From: Agaricus subrufescens
Lineage: Eukaryota; Basidiomycota; Agaricomycetes; Agaricales; Agaricaceae
Assembly (NCBI GenBank): GCA_029945375.1
Contig: CM057060.1
Span: forward strand, 1-64,000
DNA length: 64,000 nt
Direction: 5' to 3'
This document shows, piece after piece, positions 25,640 to 36,699 of the stretch. Under the pieces are notes generated by a model. The model had not been told where the DNA came from. It saw nothing but the letters and a program-made list of their open reading frames with translations, and did no database searches. The translations under genes were made by a program, and so were the position numbers. Numbering within the stretch: the stretch's first letter is position 1; the number at the start of each line of letters is the position of its first letter.

Positions 25640-26940
25640 AATTGGTGCTCGAAAAGTTTGGTTAGAGTAAAAGAGGCAAGACGGGTGGGAGCTACATGGG
25701 AGCTGCGATTGTACATTGACAGACTGGCGGCAGCAGTGCCATCTAGCCTTCTTGGTCTGCTCGACCTTTCCCTGCAGAGAAAATCCTGCTCATGATGTCG
25801 CAAAACATCGTATTCGCTCGGAATGTATTCCTCCCTTGTCTACCCATTCAAGATTTGCAGATTACGCAAGTTGATTATAGGTACGCGAGGTTCAGAGTGA
25901 CTTCCGGACTGGACAAGAACTCGATGTCCTTCAGATAGAAAGAAATCCTTCGAAAAGGGTTGAGGGGTAAAGGGGCCATTGTATGATCGCTGACGATAGC
26001 TACAGAACATGCAAACACGAGCCCGAGATTTGCGACGCCTTCAGTGAAATAGTATGGTGTGGTTTTGAACTGCAGTCCCAGTCGCACAGGGACTCCAAAT
26101 GACAATCATGGGAAGCAATGGGAGACTGGATAGACGTTTGTTCGAGAGGGAGTGGTGAATATTTGAGTGCTCGAGCTCTTGAGTAGCAGTGAGGCAGAGA
26201 GCAGGCCGAACAGCGGAACCGGCGGAACCCGTCACAAGGACGTCACACCCCTCTCTTGCACGCGAACAAACTCATATTCTTCCTCATTTTCCAGACCTCT
26301 ATCGCCGGAAATGAACGGAAAAGTTGACCATGGTACTACAGATAATAGTACCGCCGATTTCGGTCCATCGCTTCTCTGTTGTCGTGGCTGAGAGTGTCCC
26401 GAGTTCGTTGTCACCTGTCACAACTTCTCTTCGTCGGCGTAGGGGCTGAACTGGAGGTGAGCGATCAAAGCACTATACGCAAATTCAGGGATTCAAAGCG
26501 GCGGCTCGAAGCTGGTTGAAGATGGGAGAAGAATGGTGGTAGTCAAAAAGATTTTGATGTTTTGCATTTGTTCCCCGGAGAGCGAGGAGGTTGATACCAC
26601 GACAAGGCGTTCGAGCGTGGAGGTGCTAGATGCTAGAGACAGGTATAGTTGATATGAGGGTCGCGATGTATGCGCGGGTACACGAGGGAGAGTTTGCATT
26701 GGAGAGAACATGCTCGAATCATGTTTTCGGCAGCAAGCATTTCGCGGAGAACATCCGCCGCCACACTTGTGACCCTAGCCATTAAGAAAACAGTGAGCGA
26801 CGAAAGTTGATACAAAGGTTACAACGTACCAAAGAAGATCAGTTCATCAATACAATTCAACACAATGGTATGCAGTAGTTCCTTCAAGGACTACAGGATG
26901 TTCGATGTAGCCAAGTTCCGAGCAGGAGGGGCGACATGCG
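25640..26940. other. Module b2 spacer, first part
   Basis: Homologous to about 5,640-7,260 of module b1, with indels. Shared words include GATGTAGCCAAGTTC (26,906 and 7,235). No intact gene. The homology with b1 stops near 26,940, where kinase-like sequence begins. Confidence 0.5.
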
Positions 26941-28470
26941 GATTTCAATGAAGACTAGACCTTTGCGTAGGGTCCTATGAGCCGGAATGAAAGAGTCCTT
27001 GACAGGCCTTTGAGATGCTACATTGGGACGTTGAGAGCGGGTTGCAGTGACAGCTATTCCATGATTTGAAGGTGCAACCCATTTGTCGTGATAATTCTTG
27101 TCTTCTTCTGAAGCCTGGGTATTACCTCCGATATTCCTGTCTCTGTAATCCAGCCTCTCGTCCCGATTTCGCCTATCTCCAGTACCATCCAACTTTCGAG
27201 GTGTTGTCTCTTCATCTACAACCTCCTCAGCCACCTCAATTTCCAATGGATCATGCTTCTCTTCCCGCGTTTTCTCCTCCTTCCTCTCATCATGGTCAGA
27301 CAAATATTCCCGATGCACACTCGCACCAACATTCAAACTCTGCATCGGTACTTGCCCCTGCCCATTACCTAACCCCGAATCCCCCAACTGAAGACTCGTC
27401 GATCTCGCAGTAGCCAACAAACTCCACCCACTTTCACTCACAGCCCTCCTCAAACTATTCCTCGAACCACCACTCAACATAGTTGATGTATGACTTCTCG
27501 TCGACAAATTCGAAAGACTTCCACCTCCACCAATTAACATCGTTGTTGTCAGAGTAGCACTTCTTCTAGACGTTGATAGTGATGAACCAGGTCGAGGGCC
27601 AGGACTAGGCGGACCTTCCGAATCAGTTATTTCGGTTTCGGATTCCGAATAGCTGAAATTCGAGTGGGTGTCTACTGGAGTAGGGCGATGGGTCGCAGTA
27701 GGATGTTGAGGGAACAAAGAATTCGGTAAATTCGGGTTTCCACTATTCAATTGCTGCTGCTGCTGCTGGGCCACAGAACCTTACGACAACAAAGCCGAGG
27801 TATTGTTGCTTATCGAAAAGACGCCACTCGATAATCAGGCATAGGGATAGGATCTCCCTTAAACCTCAATTCCTCGTCAAACTCCCATAACCTGACCTCA
27901 AAGAAGCAGGATTGTTCAAAACTTTCGGCTTCCTACTGCTGTCCAAAAGTTTTTTCCCGCGCCCATCACACCAACGCAGTCTACTAGTTGTTTCATAGCC
28001 TCACGATTTGATAGATTTCTGCGTTGAGATGTACGCCCAGCTGTACGAGGAAGTGTGTTCGCGCGGAAAGGTGTGAAAGCATAAGGGTGGTTAAGGGTGG
28101 TTGGTTATTTGGTGTAGAGAAAGTGTTGTAGTGGTGTAGTGGAGTGGAGAGGGTTCTAGAGTTAGGTAAGGGTCGGGGTGTGGTGAGGTGAGATGGCATT
28201 GCTGATGGTGGGATTTAGGGCGTAGATGGTGCATTTGATTAAACAGGAGAAGCAGGAATGGAATCCGTCGTTGGCAGAGAGGCATCCAGAGTGGGACCCC
28301 ATGAAAAAGGAGCTAAAGGATCTTCCTGCAACGCAGATTTCATAGGTGTCTGTCGAAGCATCACTAAGATAGCAGGAGAAGAGGAACTCGGGAGACGGGA
28401 TGATTGAAATAGTGCAGAAAATTGAAAGCCTTGAGATAGGGACTCTTCGAAATGCGAGGATGCCAAATGT
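26941..28470 (-). pseudogene. AGC-type kinase gene fragment, C-terminal low-complexity part
   Basis: Minus-strand ORF at 26,884-27,774 encodes a Ser/Thr/Pro-rich tail (GPPSPGPRPGSSLSTSRRSA, TTTMLIGGGGSLSNLSTRSH) ending in an acidic/basic low-complexity region. A second exon-like block (about 28,239-28,466) reads DPLAPFSWGP. Such tails with an FSWGP motif follow the kinase domain in a group of Agaricomycete AGC kinases, from memory of the family. A (CTG)n tract at 27,750 encodes poly-Gln. The kinase domain lies separately at 29,040-29,920, with module spacer in between, so the gene is split. Confidence 0.5.
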
Positions 28471-28717
28471 TCTCGTAGTTGAGGAAAGTAACACTGCTCC
28501 TGTCGAGGGTTGGTTCGTTAGTTGAATTGAGAGTTTTGCATGCGCCAACGCCAGAGAAGAGAATGAAGGCGGGAAGAACACACTCGGGTTGTGTCTACCA
28601 GCAGGGCACATCGCTAAGGCTGGTGGTTCCAGTCCTAAATCATGAAAAGACTTAGGTAAGGAAAGCGGATCTAAAGGTTACAACACACCAGAGGGAATCC
28701 CATCACTAATAAAATTT

Positions 28718-28905
28718 AACACAGCGTCATGATATGTAGCAGTGGGCTTGAGAACTGTGGGAATTTTGATATAGCTGGTTTCTGCAAGGGAGAGGCAACA
28801 GACTATCGACTAAAGGCTGCCCATCAGTGATGTCTTCATTTCAACCAGAAAACCACTCACGCGCAATGGCAAAGGTTGAATCTAGCCATTCTTCAAACCC
28901 CGATG
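28718..28905. repeat. Direct repeat flanking the kinase segment, left copy
   Basis: About 185 bp beginning TTAACACAGCGTCATGATAT and running through ATATAGCTGGTTTCTGCAAG and GACTATCGACTAAAGGC to CATTCTTCAA. Matches 30,335-30,525 with few differences. Confidence 0.8.
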
Positions 28906-29036
28906 TGGCACGCATTACACTGACTACCGTTGACAATGCAGATGATTGCAGCCACGTGGCCTTCCCTTCGCACATGGTCGCTATCATTTACTGGCAGACG
29001 AATTTCCGTGGATTAGCCTTCAAATGGGTATGGAGT

Positions 29037-29915
29037 CTAAGGCGTAATGTCATAAATTAGAGGTTTAATGCCAAGACAATATTGCGTACTTGCTGATAAA
29101 ATCTTTGTAAACAGAGGGAACGGGTATAGAGTCGTCGGAACGGGGACTTCTCTGTATATTGTGGTAAGCACGGGGCCAAAAATCAAACGGCCAGGACTGA
29201 CTTGGTAATTCATGATTTTCTGATAGGTATGTCGGATTCCACTCGCAAAGAATGGAGCGACACTATAGGCCATCTCATAGATCATAGCTCTGAAACTCCA
29301 CCAGTCTGTTTCAACGCCATATCCCGGATCGTCATCTCTTGATGATTGATGCAAGGGGAACTCGTCCTCATTTTCCATCTCCAGTGCTAAAAGTACATCT
29401 TCCTGAGCCATCAAGATTTCAGGTGAGATGTAGCCGCAAGTGCCGCATGGAAGGATACAGTAACATTTGGGGAGGAGTTGGGATCCACTTGGGCCTGGTG
29501 GTAATAGAGGCGCAGCGGAGCCAAAGTCAATGAGGAGGATATGTGCATCTTTTGTGAGGACGACATTCTGGGGTTTAATGTCGCTAATGTAGGACCGAAA
29601 TGAATATGTTGGTACAAGGAAACAGAAGAGTCCGACGCACCGATGTGCAAACACTTGAGAATGGCACCAATGAATCGCACTGACAACTTGGGGTATCCAC
29701 CACTGGAGGTCATTATCAGGAAGTTTACTCTGATGGGGACTCGATTCAAGGACGTCCAACAGCGAACCTCCCTCCGTGTAGTCCATGACGAGATTCAAAT
29801 GGGTCGGTGTTTGGAAGGCGCAAAGAAGATGAGGTGCCCATGCAGTCTGTGACTTGAGCGCCCGTAGCAAAATATCTTGCTCGAATTGAGGAAAGCATTG
29901 CTACAGCTGAGTGAG
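29037..29915 (-). pseudogene. AGC-type protein kinase domain fragment
   Basis: Starts in CFPQFEQDILLRALKSQT and runs through LVMDYTEGGSLLDVLESS (hinge), an intron that interrupts HRD exactly (CAT CG | C GAC), HRDIKPQNVVL (catalytic loop), LLIDFGSAAPLLP (DFG), CGTCGYISPEIL (P+1 loop) and GVETDWWSFRAMIYEM (subdomain IX). The GTCxYxSPE-type loop fits AGC kinases of the ROCK/MRCK/NDR group. The glycine-rich loop and the VAIK lysine are not found upstream, and the lobe ends soon after KIMNYQ. A serine/threonine kinase fragment, not an intact gene: flanked by direct repeats and by unrelated spacer. Confidence 0.7.
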
Positions 29916-30027
29916 TGCCAGATAGCTGCTAGTGCAATCTATACACTACGTACGTCGCGTGCTCACAGGGCGAAATGATTTTCAGTTGATGTACAGACAT
30001 TCCCATTGAGGCGACAAGTCACTACAT

Positions 30028-30405
30028 CTATCTATGTCTAGCGGTTAGATTAATCTTTGCGTGTCTAAGGTCACCGAAAAGGCTTACCACACCGTATTGC
30101 CTGAATTCCAGCATTCCAATGACGTTAAGGTCTGTGTCCTGGAAGCGCAGCGCGTCAATTTTGATATTTTTTGCTAGTGCAATGTGAGACGAAGAGCTGA
30201 TCAGGAATGGTAAATTGCTGACCGGTTTCACCGGTGACATTTTGGCCATGGAGGAGGTGGTCGAGGGCGAAGCCATCTGCATCGTCGTCGCTCTGGCTCC
30301 TGAGCAGCGCAGCGAGTTTTGTCTTGATAGAAGTTGACACAGCGTCACGATACGTAGTGGTGGGCTTGAGAACGGCGGGAGTTTTGATATAGCTGGTTTC
30401 TGCAA
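30028..30405 (-). pseudogene. Small conserved protein exon with a poly-A frameshift
   Basis: After a TTTCTGCAAG|-type acceptor region the minus strand reads ETSYIKTPAVLKPTTTYRDA, then KLAALLRSQSDDDADGFALD and TIPDQLFVSHCTSK. It then shifts frame at a run of A near 30,170 and continues as NIKIDALRFQDTDLNVIGML. Removing one base from the A run would restore a single frame. I do not recognise it. The first 30 residues resemble a peptide block found in the other module spacers. It could be the 5' end of the neighbouring kinase gene or a separate gene. Confidence 0.45.
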
Positions 30406-30525
30406 GGGAGAGGTAACAGACTATCGACTAAAGGCCACTCATCAGTGATGTCTTCACCTTAACCAGAAAACCACTCACCCGTGATGATGAAGGTTGATTC
30501 TAGTCATTCTCACGTTCAAATCCCG
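30335..30525. repeat. Direct repeat flanking the kinase segment, right copy
   Basis: Copy of 28,718-28,905 in the same orientation, opening GTTGACACAGCGTCACGATA. The intervening 1.4 kb carries the kinase-domain fragment and has no counterpart in module b1. Confidence 0.8.
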
Positions 30526-30529
30526 ATGT

Positions 30530-33500
30530 CCGCTGTTGAACAACAATCCCAAGGCCACAGAAACAATGACAAGAGTTGAGGGTGGGTGTCCTGAATTGTA
30601 GAATGCACGCGAGATTGTGACATCATGCTCTCGACTTGTTCTGCTTGGCCTATGGCACCAGCCGCGATCGCATCTTTGTGCACCACTCTGTGCAATGCTC
30701 TCTGGCTGACTTCTGTCCCTGTCACTCAGAACCGGCCCGCGGTCCGCCGTCCTCCACTGCCCCCTTCATCTCGTCCCTGCCCCATGCCTCCTCTGCCAAC
30801 CTTTCCCCCGCATTCTATCTCGCACCTCAGCACGCCCTTCAGTAACTGCTTTGATCCAAATCTGCGCTTGCACGACAGCAAAGGTGGACTCAAGTTGTCC
30901 TTCCGCCCAGAACTCGCCACCTCCATTTGCTACGCGGCATCACAGATGAATGTTTTGTTCGCCACCGTTGACACCATAATCAAAGGTAGAGAATTCTCAT
31001 TCAATTCACATCGTTATCATTGGTCCAGGCCGAGTATGCTAGCCCACCTGAACCGGCATGTAATTCTTGCTTGAGGATAGAGCGAAAAATAAATGACGTG
31101 GAGGTAGTGTGGCACGAAGCATAGCTATCTGACTGACAGCAAGTAAAAATATCTGTTTCTACATGTTAACAATCGGCTGCACTTAGACTGAGTAGCACAT
31201 ACCATTAAACGGCCGTTATCAAGAAGTGCAGTGTCGGATGGATCCACGTTTCACGCACGACAACGTAGACAACAGGAGATAAAGAACAAAGGGAACGCGA
31301 GACAAGTTTATGGTTGGTATTTCATATGTTGATATTGATACTATCATCGAAAATCTGAATGTGCGCCGTGTTACGCTAACGATGGCAGTAACTTGTCTAG
31401 TCGGAGACACCAAGCATAAGTTACCCGTTTTCGCCAGTCATACGCTAATAAACTCACTGAAATCTTGTTTATACACTGTTCCAAGTCCGAGTGCAGTGGC
31501 AGCAACGTAGAAAAAGGAGTTGATGGGGAAATACGTTGGCGGGTATTGGTTGTCCAATTGTTCGCATTCGCCACCCTTCCCCTCTAATTCCCGAGTTTGC
31601 GCTAGTGCAACGTTTTTGGGTGAGTGCGCCCGTCGTGATAGGTTTGCTATCGTTTCCTGACTCTTAAAAGCCTTCACATATCTATAGATACTGCCGGCGG
31701 AGTGGTGAAATAAAAAGAGACTCGATTTGTCAACATCTGTGCCATCATGATATTATGTTAACTTAGAATCACATATTAGATATAGACATAGGCATACCGA
31801 TCATCATATACTATTCGCCTGTTGTCGTTCGCAATACCGTCGCATCCGGATCTGGTCCATTCATGGCGGCCTATGCGGTGTATGTGCATGTTGCAAACTG
31901 TATCCTCACATGCGAATAAAGTGATGCATGACCATACGCGAACGTTTTATTGGAGACGGCCAGGGTTGGCACTTGAACGCTCTAGCGGTCACCACTCCAA
32001 GCTGCATAGATACTTAACTGTAAACACAAAACACTTGGGCGTTCTGTTGCCTGTATAGATAGATGCAGTCAGTTATACGGCTATCCACTATCATACGCCT
32101 GCACTCACTCATTACTAAAATACCCAATCTCATCCATCAGGAGTAACCCCCTAGAACTCAACAAAGCGTTGTGGTATGTAATGTTTGCTGATATATATAT
32201 ACGGAATGTTCGAGGTAGACGACTTGTGAATGGCGGAGGGGACGAGATTTGAGCAGCGTTAAAGGGCATAGATTTCAATCAAGGCCTGTGAGCGAGTTTC
32301 TTGGTTTGATAGACTGAAAGGTATCGACGAACAGATGTTATTGTGCTTGTCACAGATGTAGCGCTGCAGAACTTGGTGTGCTATATGCCTAAAATAGAAA
32401 AGTGACTGTGTCATCTTTTCCGGACATACGTTGCCATAAAAGAATGAGAGGTGTACCCATTGTCTCTGTCTCATACCTCAGCTCTTCAGTAGCCCGTCCA
32501 GTCCAAATGAAAAAAACACTCCTGTGAGAGCACCATGGGAGAGCTCCAGACCTTTCGTCATGAATTTCTCTCGTAACAGTGTTGGAGACAAAGAAATAGC
32601 CTGCTGCGGGTGACGTTGCATGATCGACACTGTAGAGATTTGTTGTGCAGCATTCCTGTCTGCGCAGTTCTCAACCGCCAGCCTTGAACTCCAGACACTC
32701 CACAGCATTGGGGTGATTAAAGCATGGTAGTCGACGCGTCTTTGTGACCTAAGAATGAAGAAGTGTAGTGAGGACGTGACATAGTGGGAGGCATATCTCT
32801 CTGATAGGCGATGAGCAAAATTATCTGTCCCGATCAGTCAAAAACAACGATACTCCTCAAAGGTCATGCTTACCATTACGCTGAGTGTTGAGTCGAATTG
32901 AATGTAATCTTATTTCGTGTGCGATACTCGGGCTGATGCAGGCGACAAAAAAGAACGCGAGGTAGGAATGGACTCATGGAGTGGTCCCATCCACGGGCAC
33001 AGAAAATGTATGACCAAGATGCTGGCTAGAGGAAAACGGCATGGTGGGGCAGTGTTGTTGAGCATGAAAAAGAGTTATGGGGGAGTGGCTGCGTACAAGT
33101 TGCGAAAATGCAGAAAGGCCGTTGAGTCGCCGTGGTCTTAAGTCTCGAGCGACCACTACCACCCCAAACTGCATTGATAGATCAACATAAGCGGAATTGT
33201 CTGTACAATAATAAATTTTTGTTCGTTCCAACTTACATGCTACCAAAGCTCCACCACCGTCGGACAGAACTAGGCTTCAAATTTCCATTCATTACCCTCT
33301 GTGCGCACCATTTCTATCCCTACATACGGCATATTCTGAGGGTAGCAAGTCAGTGTTTAAGTAGCAGCCTTATGCCCGGATTTACTGGCGCCCTGCGCAC
33401 TGCAACGATCTAGCTTCGTGAAAATGACAGGAGACCTGCTAAGAGACATGCATCTGTATACAAAATGTCCGCTGTTGCCGAAGCGACAGAAACAATGTCA

Positions 33501-33560
33501 AGAGCCAAGGGTGTCATGAATTACAGAGAGCACGCGAGATTGTGACATCACGCTCTCGAC
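30530..33560. other. Module b2 spacer, second part
   Basis: Homologous to about 10,900-13,000 of module b1 plus extra copies of the spacer debris. A segment at 30,590-30,830 resembles the 5' end of the SKN1-b genes (CGATCGCATCTTTGTGCACC, then Pro/Ser-rich coding), so a further SKN1 5' fragment is embedded here. No intact gene. Confidence 0.45.
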
Positions 33561-36470
33561 TGCTCGTCCTCCGATCTCATGGCCTATAGTTCCAGCCGCG
33601 ACTGCATCTTTGTGCACCAATCTTTGCAATGCTCTCTGGATGAGCTCCCATCCCCACCACTCAGAACCGGGCCGCTGTCCGCCGCCCTCCACCGCCTCCT
33701 TCATCTCGTCCCCACCCCATGCCTCCTCTGCCAAGCCTTTCCCCCGCTTGCTCTCTTCCCACCTGCCGTCTCGTGCCTCTCCAAGTCCATGCCCACCTAT
33801 GACGACATCGCCCAGGGCTCTCTCCTCTCGCCTCACTACACCGGAGCCTCGGTCTCCCCCCCCAGCCTTGGCCAGCACGGCTCCATGGTCCTCTACCGGC
33901 CTGCTGACAAATGGGTCCGCCTGTTGTCCAATCTCGTGGCCTCTGGGTCTCCAAACGGCAGCAACTATAAGTCCATCTTCGTGCCTCCCAAGGTTCCCTA
34001 CAACAGACAACCTGTCCTTTCAACATCGGACGACTCTATAATCTCCTTCCACTCCGATTCCAAGAATCCAGGGCGCCCAGCAGGGCCTTGTTGCATAGCC
34101 CTATGACTCTGTACTCCATAACCTGACGCTCTAGATGAGGAAGTAAATGCGTCTGCAATGATGAGCAAAGGAAGTCACAGCCAACACCTCACACTCTCGA
34201 GCATTCCTCTTCAACCCGGTATCTTATCAACTCCTTTTCACTCGCCCCTTGTCTGACTTCAGATAGTGTAGCTCAATGCGTCTGTTCCCTTGCAGGTGAA
34301 TAGGACTGCCTGTTCTCAAATCTCATAAATGTTAGCAACCATGATTCCATCCTCGCGATGCCCAGAGTCACGTACAAGAGGCAATCTTTGGTGTTCGGTG
34401 ACTCCCCGCTCCCCTTCTACTGCGACGCCGAACATGAGGTGGTTACTCCAGATGTTGAAGACGTCCTCTTTAATCTTACAAGAAACAGTGACATGAGAAG
34501 TCAAAAGACCGCCTCTCCCAGGGCATTCCTAATGTCTCTGTCCTCATCCCGATGCTTGCCCTTTTGTGCTTACCAGACCGGTGTGAATATACTCAATAAC
34601 ACGGGTATGTTCTTGATCTCCTTGAGCATTCGTATCTCACTCTCTCCCCTCCAAGCCAATCACCTGCCTCATTCCGACTCCCAACCCCATGGATTGTGAC
34701 ATTTCCAAAGAAACTTCATCTCGTACTAGTCTTCGTGGTGAAGACTTCTACGATGAACTCTACCAGGATGACAGATTGCTCTGTCTGGACGATAGCCCTT
34801 TTTGGAAGCTGCTGGGCTCTGGTATACTCGGAACCACAGATTTGTGGTATTACCCCCGACAAGTCGTCACCTGTAACGGCACCTCGTCATACCCCTTGGT
34901 TCCGCCGCCACTTTCCAACTTTACTCTACCCTTCATCGGCACCATGTGCACTGTCAACGCTCCGTCTTAGCAGCAGCATAAGGTTGGCTGCTCCGTTCAT
35001 TCCTGCCACCAACTACTAACTTGAGGTGTCTTGAAGGGGCGCCTCCATCATAGAACAATTCCTTCTCTACTCAACATCATATCGAAGTCGAAGTGGTTTT
35101 CTGAAGCATCAGACAAAATTCCCAAGCACATGTCAGAACTTTTCTCTTCCCTTCTTTCCTAATGCGTGTCAGTTGACCATACTTCTCATAGTGACCCAGT
35201 GTCAGGACAATGCAAACTTGGCAAGAAATTACCGACAGAATGTGGCTATACAGCTATGCTTCGTGTGATGGGGAACATTCCATAATCGGACAAATCCTGC
35301 CGGTCTGCATACTGCGGTAGCTTCATGGCAAAAAGGCGGGGGTAATTTAACTGTTTTAAGTTGACCACTGGGGTGGAGTGTCCTACGTCCCTTGTCTTAT
35401 TTCTACAATCCTGCCTAATATTTACTAGAGCTTTTCTATGCTTTGATGCAGCTCATCTGCGTCTTATTTACGACGAAGGCCGAGGAGCATCCAAATTTGA
35501 TATCTTTGAAGCTGAAATCAACAGGACGTCAGCTTGACCCAAGTCACTTCTCAATCTGCCCTTCATGCCGTTCACTCACGATCATGAATACAACGCCGAT
35601 GCCTTAACCATTTCCGATCCTTTGCCAGCTATTCCCAATGGCTATCATAGTCCGGCTATCCAGCAGGCTATTTTGGGATTGACGCGAGTTCCGAGTGACA
35701 TGTTGCAAGGATCAGTACAACTTGGTCAAGCTAAGCCCTACAAGCTTTTCGGGCTCGAGTATTGGTCGGATCTGAATGATCCGGGTTTGGGGTATACCCA
35801 ATGGAGCATGGATGGGAAATTGTTCTATAAGGCGGATGCTCCTGCTGTTGTAGGGTCAGATCCTGAGGCTCAGGGGAGTTCAAGCGTTGGACAGAGGTTT
35901 ATCGCTGTTGAACCCATGTCCATTGTGCTCAACCTGGGTGTCTCGTGTACATCGGCTGCCCGAGGCTATTCAAATTAAGATACTGACCCTCCTTAACAAC
36001 AAACTGGCAGACAATTGATACACCGACGCTATCATTCCCCACTGAGTCCCTCATTAATTATGTAAGGGTTTATCAGAGGAAGGACTCCATCAATACCTGC
36101 TATGACACTAAGGAGTTACTCACCGCAGGTTATGTCGCAAGTCATATTGATACCTATGAAGGTGAGTGGTTGTTCTTTGGTTTCTTGGCTGTTCGTTCCA
36201 GTGGTCATGTACTTGTGGTGTTATCCACATACCTTCAACATCGCCTTGACACCACTTGGCCTCACTGGCATGTTCTGCATCAGAAACAATCCTTCATTTC
36301 CCAGCCTGACAATGTCTCAATGCTGCTCCTTTCCCTAACCGTTTACTTAATGTGCCCACTAACGGTGTCATGTTCTATGTTATACCCAGACCAAAATGCT
36401 ACTGCATGGTCTTATGCGCAGCAAAGGATAGGCTCTACGACAGATCGTGCTAGTATCACATAGGCTTCAC
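33560..36470 (+). pseudogene. KRE6/SKN1-like GH16 pseudogene, copy b2
   Basis: Best-preserved long copy. The N-terminal region reads HGSMVLYRPADKWVRL and DDSIISFHSDSKNPGR. The middle has DDSPFWKLLGSGILGTTDLW and YYPRQVVTCNGTS. The C-terminal exon (35,565-35,940) reads FTHDHEYNADAL, YKLFGLEYWSDLNDPGLGYT, QWSMDGKLFYKADAPAVVGS and EPMSIVLNLG, then YVRVYQRKDSINT after an intron. All match the KRE6/SKN1 order. The GH16 motif is present only as ASKFDIFEA, lacking the first Glu. Stops and frame changes between blocks (for example the short frame at 34,689-34,970) argue against function. Confidence 0.74.
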
Positions 36471-36699
36471 GAACACTTTATCTCACACCATCCCTTATCC
36501 TCATTGCTTGCCTTCAGGGCCACGCTTTGTCTGTCTACTATCTAGAGATCAACGAGTATCTATTGTCTGTTCTTCTGTACGGATTCACGATCAATGAGAT
36601 ACACAATGATATTCCTACAAAGCATATTTTCATGTCATAACAATTTAGCAACCAACAACAAAATCGGTAACAAAAAAATGAACAGTCAGAGAGAAATTC

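Noticed and set aside
33498..34026. Minus-strand ORFs of 170 and 121 codons
   Set aside because: They lie antisense to the SKN1-b2 N-terminal region, whose Pro/Ser-rich composition keeps the opposite strand open.
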